Assembly: GCF_029407905.1 (NCBI RefSeq) | Contig: NC_073630.1 | Location: forward strand, 37,039,001-37,103,000 | DNA: 64,000 nt | Direction of reading: 5' to 3' | DNA from: Bubalus kerabau | Taxonomy: Eukaryota > Chordata > Mammalia > Artiodactyla > Bovidae | Part shown: piece after piece, positions 11,805-22,969 of the stretch | Layout: every line of letters starts with the position of its first letter | How positions within the stretch are numbered: position 1 is the stretch's first letter | Translations under genes and position numbers: made by a program | The notes under the pieces: model-generated | Databases searched by the model: none | What the model saw: only the letters and a program-made list of their open reading frames with translations | What the model was told of the DNA's origin: nothing

Positions 11805-12417
11805 AGATAAACTCAATCCCTGCTTTCTTGTTATTTAACTTGCCTGGTGTATCCTGCCTTTTTTTATTCAGCTCATTGAATATTTATATTGTTTTCCCAT
11901 CTTATACATTTTTTCTTTTTAAAATATCAGTTGTTAATTTAAATACCTCAGGAATGACTTGCTATGCCTTGAAATTTAGTGAAGCAAAATTTCTTGGTGA
12001 TTTGGTATACTTATCTATTCATTTGCAGGAATTAAGCTTTTGTTTCATTTTTCTTTCTTTTTTCTTTTTTTTTTTTTCTTTTTTCAGTTCCTGATTGTAA
12101 TTCCAATGTGATGCTTACAAAAGCCATTTGTGAAGACAAAGAATGAACTTTTAGGTAAAATAAGTCCCTCGATAGTATACATTTTTGTAATATTATCAAC
12201 ACAAAAGCATGAGCATATAATCTTGCTTCTAAAATTATAGCATGGTTTGAAGTTTTTGTACTGTTATTCATGGTTTTTGAAAAGTTGACTCATATATTTC
12301 AAACAATACCTAGTATCTTTCCCTGAAATTATGGTGTCATATATCTACAACAGAGTTGTAAACTGCCAACCAACTAGGAGAGGAGTCATATCAAAATACA
12401 CTACTTGACTACACCCG
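11805..12417. other. Unassigned DNA with a T-rich run
   Basis: No gene or nameable repeat; a pyrimidine-rich, mostly T stretch occupies about 12045-12087. Confidence 0.5.
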
Positions 12418-12427
12418 ATAAAATCAT

Positions 12428-12648
12428 TGGGACTCCTAGGTGGCTCAGTCGTAAAGAATCTGCCTGCCAATGCAGGAGCCACAGGAGACATGGGTTTAAT
12501 CCCTGGGTTAGGAAGATTCCCTGGAGGAGGAAATGGCAACCCATTCTAGTATTCTTGCCTGGAGAATCCCATGGACAGGGGAGCCTGGCAGACTACAGTC
12601 TATGGGGTTTCAAAGGGTCAGACATGACTGAGTGACAGAACACACGCA
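12428..12648 (+). mobile_element. Bov-tA SINE with perfect 10-bp TSD
   Basis: tRNA-like head then Bov-A core, bounded by ATAAAATCAT at 12418-12427 and 12649-12658. The tRNA-like part has a short internal duplication (GCAGGAGCCACAGGAGACAT) not seen in the other copies. Confidence 0.92.
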
Positions 12649-12658
12649 ATAAAATCAT

Positions 12659-13010
12659 GAAAATAATCTATGATTATTTTAATAACAATAGCTTTGATCA
12701 ATTCTGAGTAAATTAAGTAAGATTATTATACCTATTGAATTCTTATTTAAATGTAGTCAACATAAATAGTGCCCAACTTATCAATGAGCAAGAGAATATG
12801 CATTTATATAATTAGAATACATCCATAAAAACTGATAGATTTACAAATGTACTTATTGATATGCAAATTCAAAAACCAAGTGATAATTTACACTAGGGCT
12901 AATAAACAGCACCTAGTTTTTTCGCTACCAATAGGAGCAAAAGTCCATGTACTAAAATTGTGTCTTTATTTTAAAAAACTTTTATAATTTATCAAGGTCA
13001 TATACTCACA
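12659..13010. other. Unassigned AT-rich DNA
   Basis: Nothing recognised. Confidence 0.5.
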
Positions 13011-13200
13011 CTGCTGCTGCTAAGTTGCTTCAGTCGTGTCTGACTCTGTGCAACCCCATAGATGGCAGTCCACCAGGCTCCCCTGTCCCTGGGATTCTCC
13101 AGGCAAGAACACTGGAGTGGGTTGCCATTTCCTTCTCCAGTGCATGAAAGTGAAAAGTGAAAGTGAAGTTGCTCAGTTGTGTCCGACTCTTAGAGACCTC
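13011..13200 (-). mobile_element. Bov-A2 SINE, second unit truncated
   Basis: A (CTG)n-like tail at the left, a complete Bov-A unit, the linker GCATGAAAGTGAAAAGTGAA, then only the start of the second Bov-A unit (to CGACTCTTAG). Confidence 0.87.
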
Positions 13201-14644
13201 TACAAATGCCTTATTAGGATCTTAATGAGATTCATAAAACATTACAATTTATTTCATTTTTAATCATTTATAAATCTTATGTAATTTTTCATGTTCAAAT
13301 TGTTTGAAGGCCTATTAATTTTTAATATTTGTATACATCTTATAATTCTATAAATGTGAGAAATAGTAAAATTTAATAGTCAAACAAGGCCTGGGCACTA
13401 TATAAAATTAGACAACACATAAAACTTATGGACACTACTATATAAAATTGATTTTCTTTTTCATTCTTGTAAACTAGCTTGTTAAATTATATTGTATTTT
13501 AGACCAGAGAGAATATCAGAATAGTTAAAGGTATGTGAGAATATTTGTCCTAAGCTATGTATAGAGTGAAGAAATATATGTAAAGATAACTAGAGATAGA
13601 GAGGGGGAAAAGGGGAATTAGGTTAAATCTACAAGGGTAAGTGATTTAGTAATCCAAACATCAAAAAATACACCCAAAAAATTATGTACATGGACATTAA
13701 ATAAAGTTCAATAACATTCATATTAAAATTTAATGACTGAGTAGAGTTTTCACCCAAATGTAAGTTATCACATAAGAGTAAGTTAAAAAGTTCTCATGGT
13801 TACAGTATCCAAAAATGATGATAAAACTAAGTTCAAGCCAAGATTAATAATAAGCAGAACCAATTGCTGAAATAAACATGAAAAATGAGACCAGGAAAAT
13901 AATCTATTTCCAAATGTTGGAGATCAGGACCTTCAAAAATAAGAGTATTTAAATTGCTTTATATGGTTTGTAGTTATGCAGCAGAAAACAGAGATTTTCT
14001 TTTTAAATGCTTGGTTTTCATGGATCCCTGAAAATCCATTGCCCCAGAGGAACCCTAAGTCTTCTTTCTACTATAGCATCTGAGCAGTGAGAGTGCCTGG
14101 GTTGCCATATTTCATGGTTCAGCTTATAGTTTATCATGTCATCTATCCTAGATATTGCATTGTCATATATGTTTGATATTATTTTAGAAAACCAGGAAAG
14201 AAGGACACATGGAATCAAATGAAATATTACAGTAAGTGGTTCTGATTTATTGAGAATAATCTTTATGTATATTAAAGTGATCATAGAACTGGAATTACTG
14301 CATTCTGACTCGTAAAACCTTCTGCATTAATTCAGACTTCTTTCCCCGAATGAAACTGTTTTTCACTTCTGTGACAATCTTACATAACATTTGTAAAATT
14401 TTAAAGTCATTCTAAGGGTAAGATTATAAGCATTTTAAAATTATTCAACATTGTAGGAACCAATATTCAATGGTATGAAAGAAAAATTGTTATAATTTTC
14501 AGATGAAATGAGAAGATTGACAAAAATGGGTAAATTGGGAAAAGTACAACAAAGAATCTTTAGATCCCGTTGATTTTAATGTGACATTTTAAGAAGCATA
14601 TTCATAACGATTTTCAGATATCGTACATATAAATATTGTGTTCT
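13201..14644. other. Unassigned AT-rich DNA
   Basis: No gene or named repeat seen. The part around 14000-14130 is less AT-biased than its surroundings but has no recognisable coding signal. Confidence 0.5.
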
Positions 14645-14847
14645 TGGATCATTCAGTTGTGTCCAACTATTTGCGACTCCATGGACTGTAGCCTGCCAGG
14701 CTTCCCTGTTCATGGGATTCTCTAGGCAAGAATACCAGAGTGGGTTGATGATTCCCTTCTCCAGGGGATCTTCTCCACCCAGGGATAGAAGCTGGGTTTC
14801 CTGCATTGCAGGCAGATTCTTTACCATCTGAGCCACCATGGAAGCCC
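14645..14847 (-). mobile_element. Bov-tA SINE
   Basis: The minus strand has the tRNA-like head at the right (GGGCTTCCATGGTGGCTCAG) and the Bov-A core. ATAAATATT just left (about 14629) and ATAAAATATT just right (about 14849) suggest a target duplication. Confidence 0.88.
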
Positions 14848-15409
14848 ATAAAATATTACCACATAATACGGAAATGTAGTACTATCACAAAGAGAGAGGA
14901 TCGATTTTATACTAGAAAGGCATTCAGTAATAAATGGCAGTCATCATCTAATTTGTTCCAAACTACCTTTTGAAAACAAATAGGAAGGAAAAAAAAAGTA
15001 TGTTTGTTTTATCCACAACTGACAGTATCAGTAAAACTGAGAGTCAAAGGTTTTATAAATCATACTTCTCTTGCCAATACCAATTAATTTTCTTATTCAT
15101 ATATATTAATTAACATAGGTATTCTAATTTCCATTATTTAAAAGGCAAGTAAAACTCTCTTTCATCAAAATGATACTACATTTAAAATTTTAATTATAAA
15201 GCTAGCTAAAGGTTTGCATCCAGTATTTAGAAAAAAGTAATTTATTTTAAATTGGTCATTAAATAGTAATTGGGAATAAAGTATTTTTTAAATGAATGCA
15301 AAATACCAATAAGCATTATATCAATATCAGTTCCTACTTAACAAATACAGCTTTTAAATGAAAATTTCCCCACATAAAATGCACCATCAAGTCTGTGTTG
15401 TCACATACA
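14848..15409. other. Unassigned AT-rich DNA
   Basis: Nothing recognised. Confidence 0.5.
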
Positions 15410-15677
15410 TGCTGCTGCTGCTGCTGCGTCACTTCAGTCGTGTCCGACTCTGTGCGACTCCATAGACGGCAGCCCACCAGGCTTCCTGTCCCTGGGATTC
15501 TCCAGGCAAGAACACTGGAGTGGGTTGCCATTTCCTTTTCCAATGCATGAAAGTGAAGAGTGAAAGTGAAGTCGCTCAGTTGTGCCCGACTCTAGCGACC
15601 CCGTGGATTGCAGCCTACCAGGCTCCTCCATCCATGGGATTTTCCAGACAAGAGTACTGGAGTGGGGTGCCATTGCC
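15410..15677 (-). mobile_element. Bov-A2 SINE, both units present
   Basis: (CTG)5-type tail at the left (15411-15426), two Bov-A units joined by the GAAAGTGAA linker, ending at GTGCCATTGCC. Confidence 0.92.
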
Positions 15678-18121
15678 GGTGTATTTAATTTTAATACAGT
15701 ATTTTAGGATGTTAGAAAATACAATTGTATTAATAAAACTAATATATGATTAATAAAAGTTCAACCTTTGTAAGAAAATTTATTGTATATCTAAATATGT
15801 ATTTCTTCAAAAATAGTTCTAAGTATGTTAAAGAGGAGCACTATTAACAAATATTAATCATGAAAGTTAATAATTATTGGGTACTTACTGTACCCTAAGT
15901 ACAGAATAACTGCTTAAAGAATTATCTGTTTTTGATTATATGTCATGTTTCCTTTTTCCAGAACTAATTACAAACTATTATTTTATACTATGCATTTCTA
16001 CAGTGTGATTTTTACAGCACTTTTAAAATGGATAAAGCTATACTTAATTAATTTTATATTTTTCAAGTTTATGCAGCACTGAGAAAATACTGATTGTAAC
16101 CCTTTTTTCTTCCTTTTCTGAAATTCAGGAAATGTTTATAGGGATAATGTTTATAAGGATTAGTCTTCTGTCTGAAATTCATGAATCTAACTTTTAGCCA
16201 CAGTCAATAGGTCTATTAACTAAAAAAATTAATACAAATCATTATATCTGAATGTCTTACTGCTATTTCAACCAAGTCAACACAGGATAAATATATGTCT
16301 TTAAAAGTACATTTCAGCATTTTTCCATTTCTTGGTCTATTCCACAAATCTGTTAAAATAATTATTTATAACATGTGCAATTTCTAACCTCTTAGATAAA
16401 AGGTAACAAATCAACTATATTAATATTTTACTTGAAAGAAATTGTATTCTGAAATTCCTGATGCCATCACTAGACACACTGGAGCTCAAATTGCCCATTC
16501 ACTGTCATTCTGAAAGAACAGACTTTGGTCTAGGACAAAAGTGTCAGAGTGAGAGCTAAGATTTCTTGAGTCACAGGTTTGCATTCCTTTTACATCAGCA
16601 ATAGGCCACCATACTGAAAATGTTCAAACAAAACAAAACCTGAGGTGTTTTACTTTCAACTGAATATTTCCTCATATATTTTCTCCCTATTGTAGTGATT
16701 GGTAACAGTGTGTATTTTTGCTACATTACATACTTTGTACTGTAACACTCCAAACAAGTTTAAATTATTTAATACAAAGATCAATTTTAGTTTTATTCTT
16801 ACTTTTTTTAAAACCATTATCCTTGAGAGATGATAAACTTTATATTCACAATTATAAACAAACAAAAACAGATGGTTTGAGATGATTAAATTTTCAAATT
16901 GCTAATTATAAACAGACAAGTGGCCATAATTTTCATGGTAGTCATTGCAATAATCATTTCCAATTTTCAGCTATAAAAAAACTATTAAAGAAAGTATAAA
17001 ATGATAGCTATGATATTTGGGTGAACTAGTATTTCTCCATGTAGACACTTTGCTAAGTAAGTGTCATGGTTTAATTATTCAGCTGACTTCCATCCAGAGG
17101 AATTCTGTCCATCTGTTCAAATCCATGTTAAACAGGGTCATTTAAGAAAATGAACTTACAATAACATATGGTAACTAAATTCAGTATGGATTTTCTACTG
17201 CATTGATTAACTTAGAGAAATTCTCTTATGAAAATATGAATGTTCACACATCAAATTTTTCTTCTACCATAGAAGAAGTGAAGGAAAAGCAGGCTTTCCA
17301 GTTGGTGTCAATTGTGTACACTACTCTTATCCAATCTGAGATTGGATAATTTCAGATAGGACCACATATATATTGTATGTTTCACTTGAGGAATATAAAA
17401 GATTTTGCTTACTAATTTTTAAACGGCTTTGAAGTTTACTCTTTAAACTGGAATTTGTGTTTATGTTAAACAGATTCAAACTTAGAATAGTAACAGAAAA
17501 ATAAAAGACTGACAAAGAAGTTCGTATAAGGAAAAAAAAAAAAAAGATGAATGTACCCTTCTAAGATTTGACTTGACTGATTAGCTCAATAATTTAATGA
17601 TAAAAATAGTAAAAAAAAAAAAAAAATTGAGCTATATCTTTTCTTTGCAGTAACTGTTGTCTGGTTTGGTGTCCTACACAGGGATCTAATGTTTCAGGAC
17701 AAATTCCAAGTGTTCTGTCCACATTACTTTTCGTGCATGCAAATTACTTTTAGATAAGATTTACCCCCAAATTCTGAGGTATCTCTAAGCTACCCACCTT
17801 CACTGAAACTTTCTCTACTTTTGAAACCAGAAAGCCAAAAAAGAAGAAGAAAAAAGAAAAAAAAAAAAAAAAAACTTAGACATCTACATGAGATTTGAGA
17901 AGCTAAGTGACTCAATAGTTAATGAAAAAAAAAATTAAAGTATGATGCATGCTGTGAAAATGGACAATGAATGAAACACAGAGTGCACAGTTGTTTCAGC
18001 ATGGGAAATATGAAAAAATCCAGGATTTATCAAATTTGTATTTATTTTCATTACCTTTTTTAGTTTTGTCTGTCGTTTTCACTGAGAATCTAAGACAATG
18101 AGAACAAGAGAATTAGGTGCA
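15678..18121. other. Unassigned AT-rich DNA with A-rich runs
   Basis: About 2.4 kb without a recognisable gene or repeat family. A-runs occur at about 17532-17545, 17611-17626 and 17836-17875. The segment 16440-16620 is less AT-biased but has no identifiable reading frame. Confidence 0.5.
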
Positions 18122-18127
18122 GCTTTC

Positions 18128-19025
18128 TGCCGGAGTCCAGCTCCAGCAGCCAGGAATTCAACCTGAAGAGATGGACGGTGTCGGCGAATGAGACAGCCTC
18201 TCAGTTTTCTTTTGGACCGCCTATTTTTTCAAGTTTAAGATTCTCTTTTATACTTTTACAAAAACATTAGGCCAGAGGTTTGACATTTTTAGTTCCCCCT
18301 CTCCCAGATTTATTATCTCCATAAACCATTGTTGTTCTTCAAACAGAGTTCCTGATTTAGGGATTCTCTTGGAATCAGCCTTATCATTTATTATCTACCT
18401 CCTCTAATGTGTCCTATAGTTAACTTGTGATTACATTGTAACTCATGCTACATTTCTCAGTTTACTACTTATCTTCCTAAATCCTGTTTGCCCCTAACAT
18501 CCTGAGTTCACTATCTCTTAAAAATGCTTCTAGCTATAGTATCTATAAAAATTCCTAACTTCTATAAGCTATAGAAAAATATGCTAACTTTACAACATTC
18601 CTTAAATCTTTAACTTCTAACTATTTTAATTATTTCTAAGCCCTAAATTCAGTAAACTCATTTGCAATAAACATTCTCCTCACAAATAGGCTTCAGATAG
18701 CAATCCCTTCCTTGGCCTCAAGCTACGGCCTATGTACTCATTCTGGAACACTCTTTTGTAAAAGTCCTTGAACAAATGTCAATGATTAACTTTATGAATT
18801 ATTTTCTGAGCACAGCTGCAGAAGGCTTTGTGCCTTCTCATGCTCCTCTCAAGAACAATAAGCACCTTAATACTCCTTTTCAGTCAACTCAGCTGAGGAG
18901 AGGAAAAGACAAGTCAGAATTACAAGGCCTAACTCCTTTATCCCAGGACCGTGCCTGTGGAATGAAGAGAGGGGTCTGGGGCCATGCTTCCATTTTGTCA
19001 GTAATGCCTAACGTGGCTCCTGACA
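18128..19025 (-). mobile_element. Solo LTR of an endogenous retrovirus (ERVK-like)
   Basis: The 898-bp element starts TGTCAGGAGCC on the minus strand (at 19025) and ends ...GACTCCGGCA (at 18128), the canonical TG...CA. The 6-bp GCTTTC is duplicated exactly at 18122-18127 and 19026-19031. A 6-bp target duplication is typical of class II (ERVK-type) integrases. AATAAA-type signals are present on the minus strand (TTTATT at about 18309 and 18386). No internal gag, pol or env sequence lies nearby, so it is a solo LTR left by recombination between two LTRs. The family name is not assigned. Confidence 0.88.
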
Positions 19026-19031
19026 GCTTTC

Positions 19032-19348
19032 ACCATTGTGCATTCAGTTCCAGGCAAAAATATAATGACATTTGATTTGTGGATTCTTCTGACCCCCACT
19101 TCTGCCCCTCCCATTTCCATTTTTGAACAAAAAATAATTATTGATACAGTGTTGCTCAGTAAAATTTTAGTATTTCACTTTGCAAAATGTTTCCTTACAT
19201 TTTGTCTGTTTAATGTTAAAATCACTGAGTAATTATTTATTAAAGCAGTAATTTAGGTAATCTTTTCACAAATTCTGAGAGAAAGAGGGAGAGAAAGGAG
19301 AGGGAGAGAGAACAGTTTATTTAGTATCTTGGAACCAAATTGATCCCA
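19032..19348. other. Unassigned DNA
   Basis: Nothing recognised; a GA-rich run occupies about 19277-19311. Confidence 0.5.
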
Positions 19349-19556
19349 AATAATCCCCTGATGGCTCAGACGGTAAAGTGTCTGCCTGCAATGTGGGAGA
19401 ACTGTGTTTGATCCCTGGGTCGGGAAGATCCTCTGGAGAAGGAAATGGCAATCCACTCCAGTACTCTTGTCTGGAAAATTCCATGGATGGAGGATCCTGG
19501 TAGGTTACAGTCCATGGGATTGCAGAGTCTGACACATCTGAACAACTTAACTTCAC
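19349..19556 (+). mobile_element. Bov-tA SINE
   Basis: tRNA-like head (GATGGCTCAGACGGTAAAG) and Bov-A core ending in CTGAACAACTTAACTTCAC. Confidence 0.87.
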
Positions 19557-20536
19557 TAATATCCTATAATGGTCCTGTCACTTGGAAGGAAACTAATACT
19601 GAAGTAAAAATCTCCACACTATAATAGTAAAGTTTATTTCCCAAACCAGAAAAACCTCAAAGTTAATATGAGATCACTGTTAATTCAGCATTAAGTATTT
19701 AATTAAAGATTAAAATTCTTTCATCTCTTTTCTTTGGTCTTATTCCTGTTTTCTATCTTACATTTGTCTTCAGCTCTCTCTCTCTATCTCTCTCTCTATA
19801 TATATATATATTTTTTTTTTTTGCCAATTTTAACTAGTGTCTTTTTTAGTGTGCTATCTCAACTCATTTATGAGATTATGAGTCTATGAGAAATATTTTC
19901 TATGTCCTTATTTGAATATAAATGATTCAACATGAATTTAAGTATCTCAAATTGTATAGTGCAGGTTTCACTTTTTTTGTCAAAAGTATCCTCCAAAGTT
20001 CAATATATATTATGTATATATGTAATATTAATATATAGTATGGCTGTATGATAGAATATATGCTTGTATTAATAAACCTTTCCCTAGCTTAAGGTTAGTT
20101 AGTAGAGAGATTATTTCATTTCATGGCATTTTTAATTATATTAGCTTAAATATGGAATTGAGAAATATTATTAGATCAGATATATTTTATGGGATTTATC
20201 TATAAGGAAATTGTAAAAAGATAATGCATATGCAAACCTGTATATTGAGTGGTTGCTCCATCTATTCTATTCAGATGTTATCTGAGCTACAACTCTATTC
20301 CTCTGTGTTTAGTTAGTTATTCAAGATAGAACCCACATGGCTGACTGTTATTCAGAAGGAACCATTAACACCATATTTGTATATGCTTTATTCAGCTTGA
20401 GAAATACATTTCTCATATAGATATCTGGCCCATCACTTTATCTATCTGGGACCAAAGACACTGGATGCTAAAGGGGAGTGCTGGGAAATAGCTATCATCA
20501 TTATAATTTCTTTTGTTCTCCCCTACACTCAAAATG
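19557..20536. other. Unassigned AT-rich DNA with a microsatellite
   Basis: Apart from the (TC)n(TA)n(T)n tract at 19774-19822, nothing is recognised. Confidence 0.5.
19774..19822. repeat. (TC)n-(TA)n-(T)n microsatellite
   Basis: CT dinucleotides pass into TA dinucleotides and then a T-run, visible directly. Confidence 0.95.
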
Positions 20537-20745
20537 TGCTTTCCTCATGTCTCAAATGGTAACGGATCTGCCTGCAATGCAAGAGACCTGGGTTTGATTC
20601 CTGGGTTGGGTAGATCCCCTGGAGAAGGGAATGGCAACCCACTCCAGTATTCTTGCCTGGAGAATCCCATGGACAGAGGACCCTGGCGGGATACAGTCCA
20701 TGGAGTTGCAAAGAGTTGAGCATGACTGAGTGACTAACACACACG
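20537..20745 (+). mobile_element. Bov-tA SINE
   Basis: Head at GCTTTCCTCATGTCTCAAAT, B-box-like GGGTTTGATTCC, and a Bov-A core ending in GACTGAGTGACTAACAC. Confidence 0.9.
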
Positions 20746-21244
20746 CACACATTCAATATAACTTCTCTAAAGTTTTTAAAGTTTCTAACTTGTATTCTCA
20801 ATTAAATTGAAATGTTTGAATAGGCTTTTTAAGGATTAAATTTGTATTCAGTAAATGTTTATCAACTGCCAAATGTATCAGACATAGCTCTAGTTTCTAG
20901 ACATATATTAATAGGCAAATTACCATTCTTTGCATGCAAAGAGCTTACCTTGTCATGGAAAAGGTGAAATAGACTGCCAATAAATAAACTCTAGAAGAAT
21001 TAAGTCAGCAACATCATTGATGTTTGTTTATTTTTATTCTTATTAACAGAAAGCCAATTGGAAATATATGCCCTTGAAAAAATTAATCAGTATTTGAATT
21101 GTCACTGTCTACAGCTTGACTTAAACTGTCAATAAAGCAAAAGGAAGTTTTAGTTTAAACCTGAAATACACATTGCAAAAGCATGGTATAATTTCTCAGA
21201 GAATGTATACTAAATATATATTATAAGTTATAGTATCTATGCAT
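20746..21244. other. Unassigned DNA; possible ancient interspersed repeat at 20825-20985
   Basis: The 20825-20985 part has the word order of a mammal-wide repeat (AGTAAATGTTTATC near the start, GCAAAGAGCTTACC in the middle, CCAATAAATAAAC at the end). I cannot name the family with confidence. Confidence 0.35.
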
Positions 21245-21455
21245 GGGGCTTCCCAGGTGTCTCAGATGGTAAAGAATATGCCTGCAATGCAGGAGACCAG
21301 GGTTTGATCCCTGGGTTGGGAATATCCCTGGAGAAGGGAATAACTTCCCACTCCAGCATTCCTGCCTGGAGAATTCCATGGACAGAGGAGCCTGGTGGGC
21401 TATAGTCCATAGGGTCACAAAGAGTCAGACATGATCTAACAACTAACACTTTCAC
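21245..21455 (+). mobile_element. Bov-tA SINE
   Basis: Head at GGGCTTCCCAGGTGTCTCAG and a full core ending GACATGATCTAACAACTAAC. Confidence 0.9.
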
Positions 21456-21493
21456 TTTTCATATTTTTACATATATATTATATACAGAATAAT

Positions 21494-21893
21494 TCAGACA
21501 TATTGGGGGTTTAGTTTCAAAGCACTGCATGAAAGTTAATGTTGCAATAAAGTCACACAAATCTTTTAGTTTCCCAATCTATGTAAAAGTTATGTTTATA
21601 CAGTACTGTAGTCTATCAATTGTGCAATAGCATTAGTCTAAGAAAGCAATGTACATAATTTAATAAAAAAAAAATACTGCTACAAAATGCTAACTGTCCT
21701 CTGAGCCCTTAGAGTTGCTAATCTTTTTGCTTGATTAAGGTAAGGTTCTTGCCTTGATCTTGACGGCAGCTGATTGATCAGGGCGGTGTTTCCTAAGGAC
21801 TAGAGTGACTGTGGCAGTTTCTTAAACTATAACAGTGAAGTTTGGCACATAAACTGATTAGTCTTTTCACTTGAACACTAAGAAGCCATTGGA
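21494..21893 (-). mobile_element. Tigger1-like DNA transposon, 3' end
   Basis: The left edge resembles a degraded Tigger1 inverted repeat (CAGACATATTGGGGGTTTAG), followed by GCAATAAAGTCACACAAATC and text that is the reverse complement of the Tigger1-like 3' end at 46300-46586 in this window (for example AGTTATGTTTATACAGTACT here, opposite AGTGTAAACATAAATTTTAT there). It includes the reversed end of the transposase frame. It is broken at 21893 by a SINE and does not resume afterwards. Confidence 0.72.
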
Positions 21894-22020
21894 AAGTGAA
21901 AGTGAAGTTGCTCAGTCGTGTCCGACTCTTAGAGACCCCATGGACTACAGCCCACCAGGCCCTCTGTCCATGGGATTTCCCAGGCAAGAGTACTGGAGTA
22001 GGGTGCCATTGCCTTCTCCG
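21894..22020 (-). mobile_element. Bov-A SINE monomer
   Basis: The half of a Bov-A2 element with the GAAAGTGAAAGTGAAG linker at the left and the 5' end GCCATTGCCTTCTCCG at the right. I find no target duplication around it. Confidence 0.88.
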
Positions 22021-22045
22021 TTAACAGCAGCTAGGCATATTATAT

Positions 22046-22392
22046 TTACTTGGAGCTGGTATACTTGGTGACAGCCTTAGTGCCCTCGGACACGGCGTGC
22101 TTGGCCAGCTCCCCAGGATGTGATAGTTGAGCGCTTGTTGTAATGTGCCAGGCGCGATGCCTCGCCAGCAATGCGCTCGAAAATGTCGTTGACGAAGGAG
22201 TTCATGATTCCCATGGCCTTGGACGAGATGCCGGTGTCTGGATGGAATTGCTTCAGCACCTTGTACACGTACACAGAGTAGCTCTCCATGCGGCTGCGCT
22301 TGCACTTCTTGCCGTCCTTCTTCTGGGCCTTAGTCACAGCTTTTTTTAGAGCCCTTTTTAGGGGCAGAAGCAGACGTAGGCGGTTCAGGCAT
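22046..22392 (-). pseudogene. Histone H2B pseudogene, two frameshifting lesions
   Basis: The minus strand carries a copy of a canonical core histone H2B, the partner of H2A in the nucleosome. The start codon is at 22392-22390 (MPEPP...), the stop TAA at 22048-22046. The histone-fold region is obvious: ESYSVYVYKVLKQ, HPDTGISSKAMGIMNSFVND and IFERIAGEASRLAHYNKRS. One extra A in the lysine-rich tail (after KKGSKK, near 22344) shifts the frame to an early stop. Farther on, about 35 bp are missing at about 22117, removing the REIQTAVRLLLP part, and the frame shifts again; the C-terminal end (VSEGTKAVTKYTSSK) is still readable in another frame. The arithmetic agrees: a 126-codon H2B plus stop is 381 nt; 381 + 1 - 35 = 347, the observed span. 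Lys-to-Met, Arg-to-Cys and Val-to-Phe changes are also present. Whether it is a retrocopy or a decayed genomic copy cannot be decided, because histone genes lack introns and its 3' flank is cut by a SINE. Confidence 0.93.
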
Positions 22393-22838
22393 GTCTACAA
22401 TGACAACACCCAACAACACAGAAAGATCTTGAAATGCATTGGAGGTTTGTTAATTGGCCTAATTTCAATGTGTTGTGTCTCAGAAATTAGAGAGGCTCTA
22501 AAACAGGGAGAGAGATAGGGAATCTATAGTAGTGTATTATTCTTTTCTTTATTCCATGAAAATATAAGTAGAAGTTACAGAAATCCCCCAGACAAATTGT
22601 AAGAATAATCAACTTTCTATGTGTAAGATTTACTTACACAAATTTCATTCCCTGGCCTTTAGGATATTATAGTTATTTTATAAATGAAGAGCATACTTAG
22701 AAAAGAAGTCTGTAGATGCCTCTAGTAAATTAATACCAAATTAAAAGAAACAACAATGCCCTTACTAAAACTTACCAAAGTAGCATTTTAACTACTTCAT
22801 TGTAGTCGGAGTCTGTGAAGTATAGTTATTGGGAGGAG
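22393..22838. other. Unassigned DNA upstream of the H2B pseudogene
   Basis: No TATA box or other histone promoter element that I can identify, and no nameable repeat. Confidence 0.45.
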
Positions 22839-22853
22839 TGTACTGAATAATAA

Positions 22854-22954
22854 CTCCGGGAGTTGGTGATGGACAGGGAGGCCTGGCGTGCTGCGATACA
22901 TAGGGTTGCAAAGAGTTGGACACGACTGAGCGACTGATCTGATCTGATCTAATC
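22854..22954 (+). mobile_element. Very short BovB 3' end (101 bp) with perfect 15-bp TSD
   Basis: Only the last ~100 bases of BovB are present (CTCCGGGAGTTGGTGATGG to a (CTGAT)n tail). The duplication TGTACTGAATAATAA is exact at 22839-22853 and 22955-22969, so this is a complete, severely 5'-truncated insertion and not a deletion remnant. Confidence 0.95.
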
Positions 22955-22969
22955 TGTACTGAATAATAA

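Noticed and set aside
11446..11816. Arg/Gly/Ser-rich open frames on the minus strand
   Set aside because: They come from translating the GC-rich tandem repeats at the BovB 5' end. No start context or known protein.
18776..19075. 99-codon open frame across the LTR border
   Set aside because: Runs antisense through the LTR into its flank; no retroviral domain.
22143..22349. Open frame on the plus strand opposite the histone pseudogene
   Set aside because: It is the antisense shadow of H2B codons, with no family resemblance of its own.
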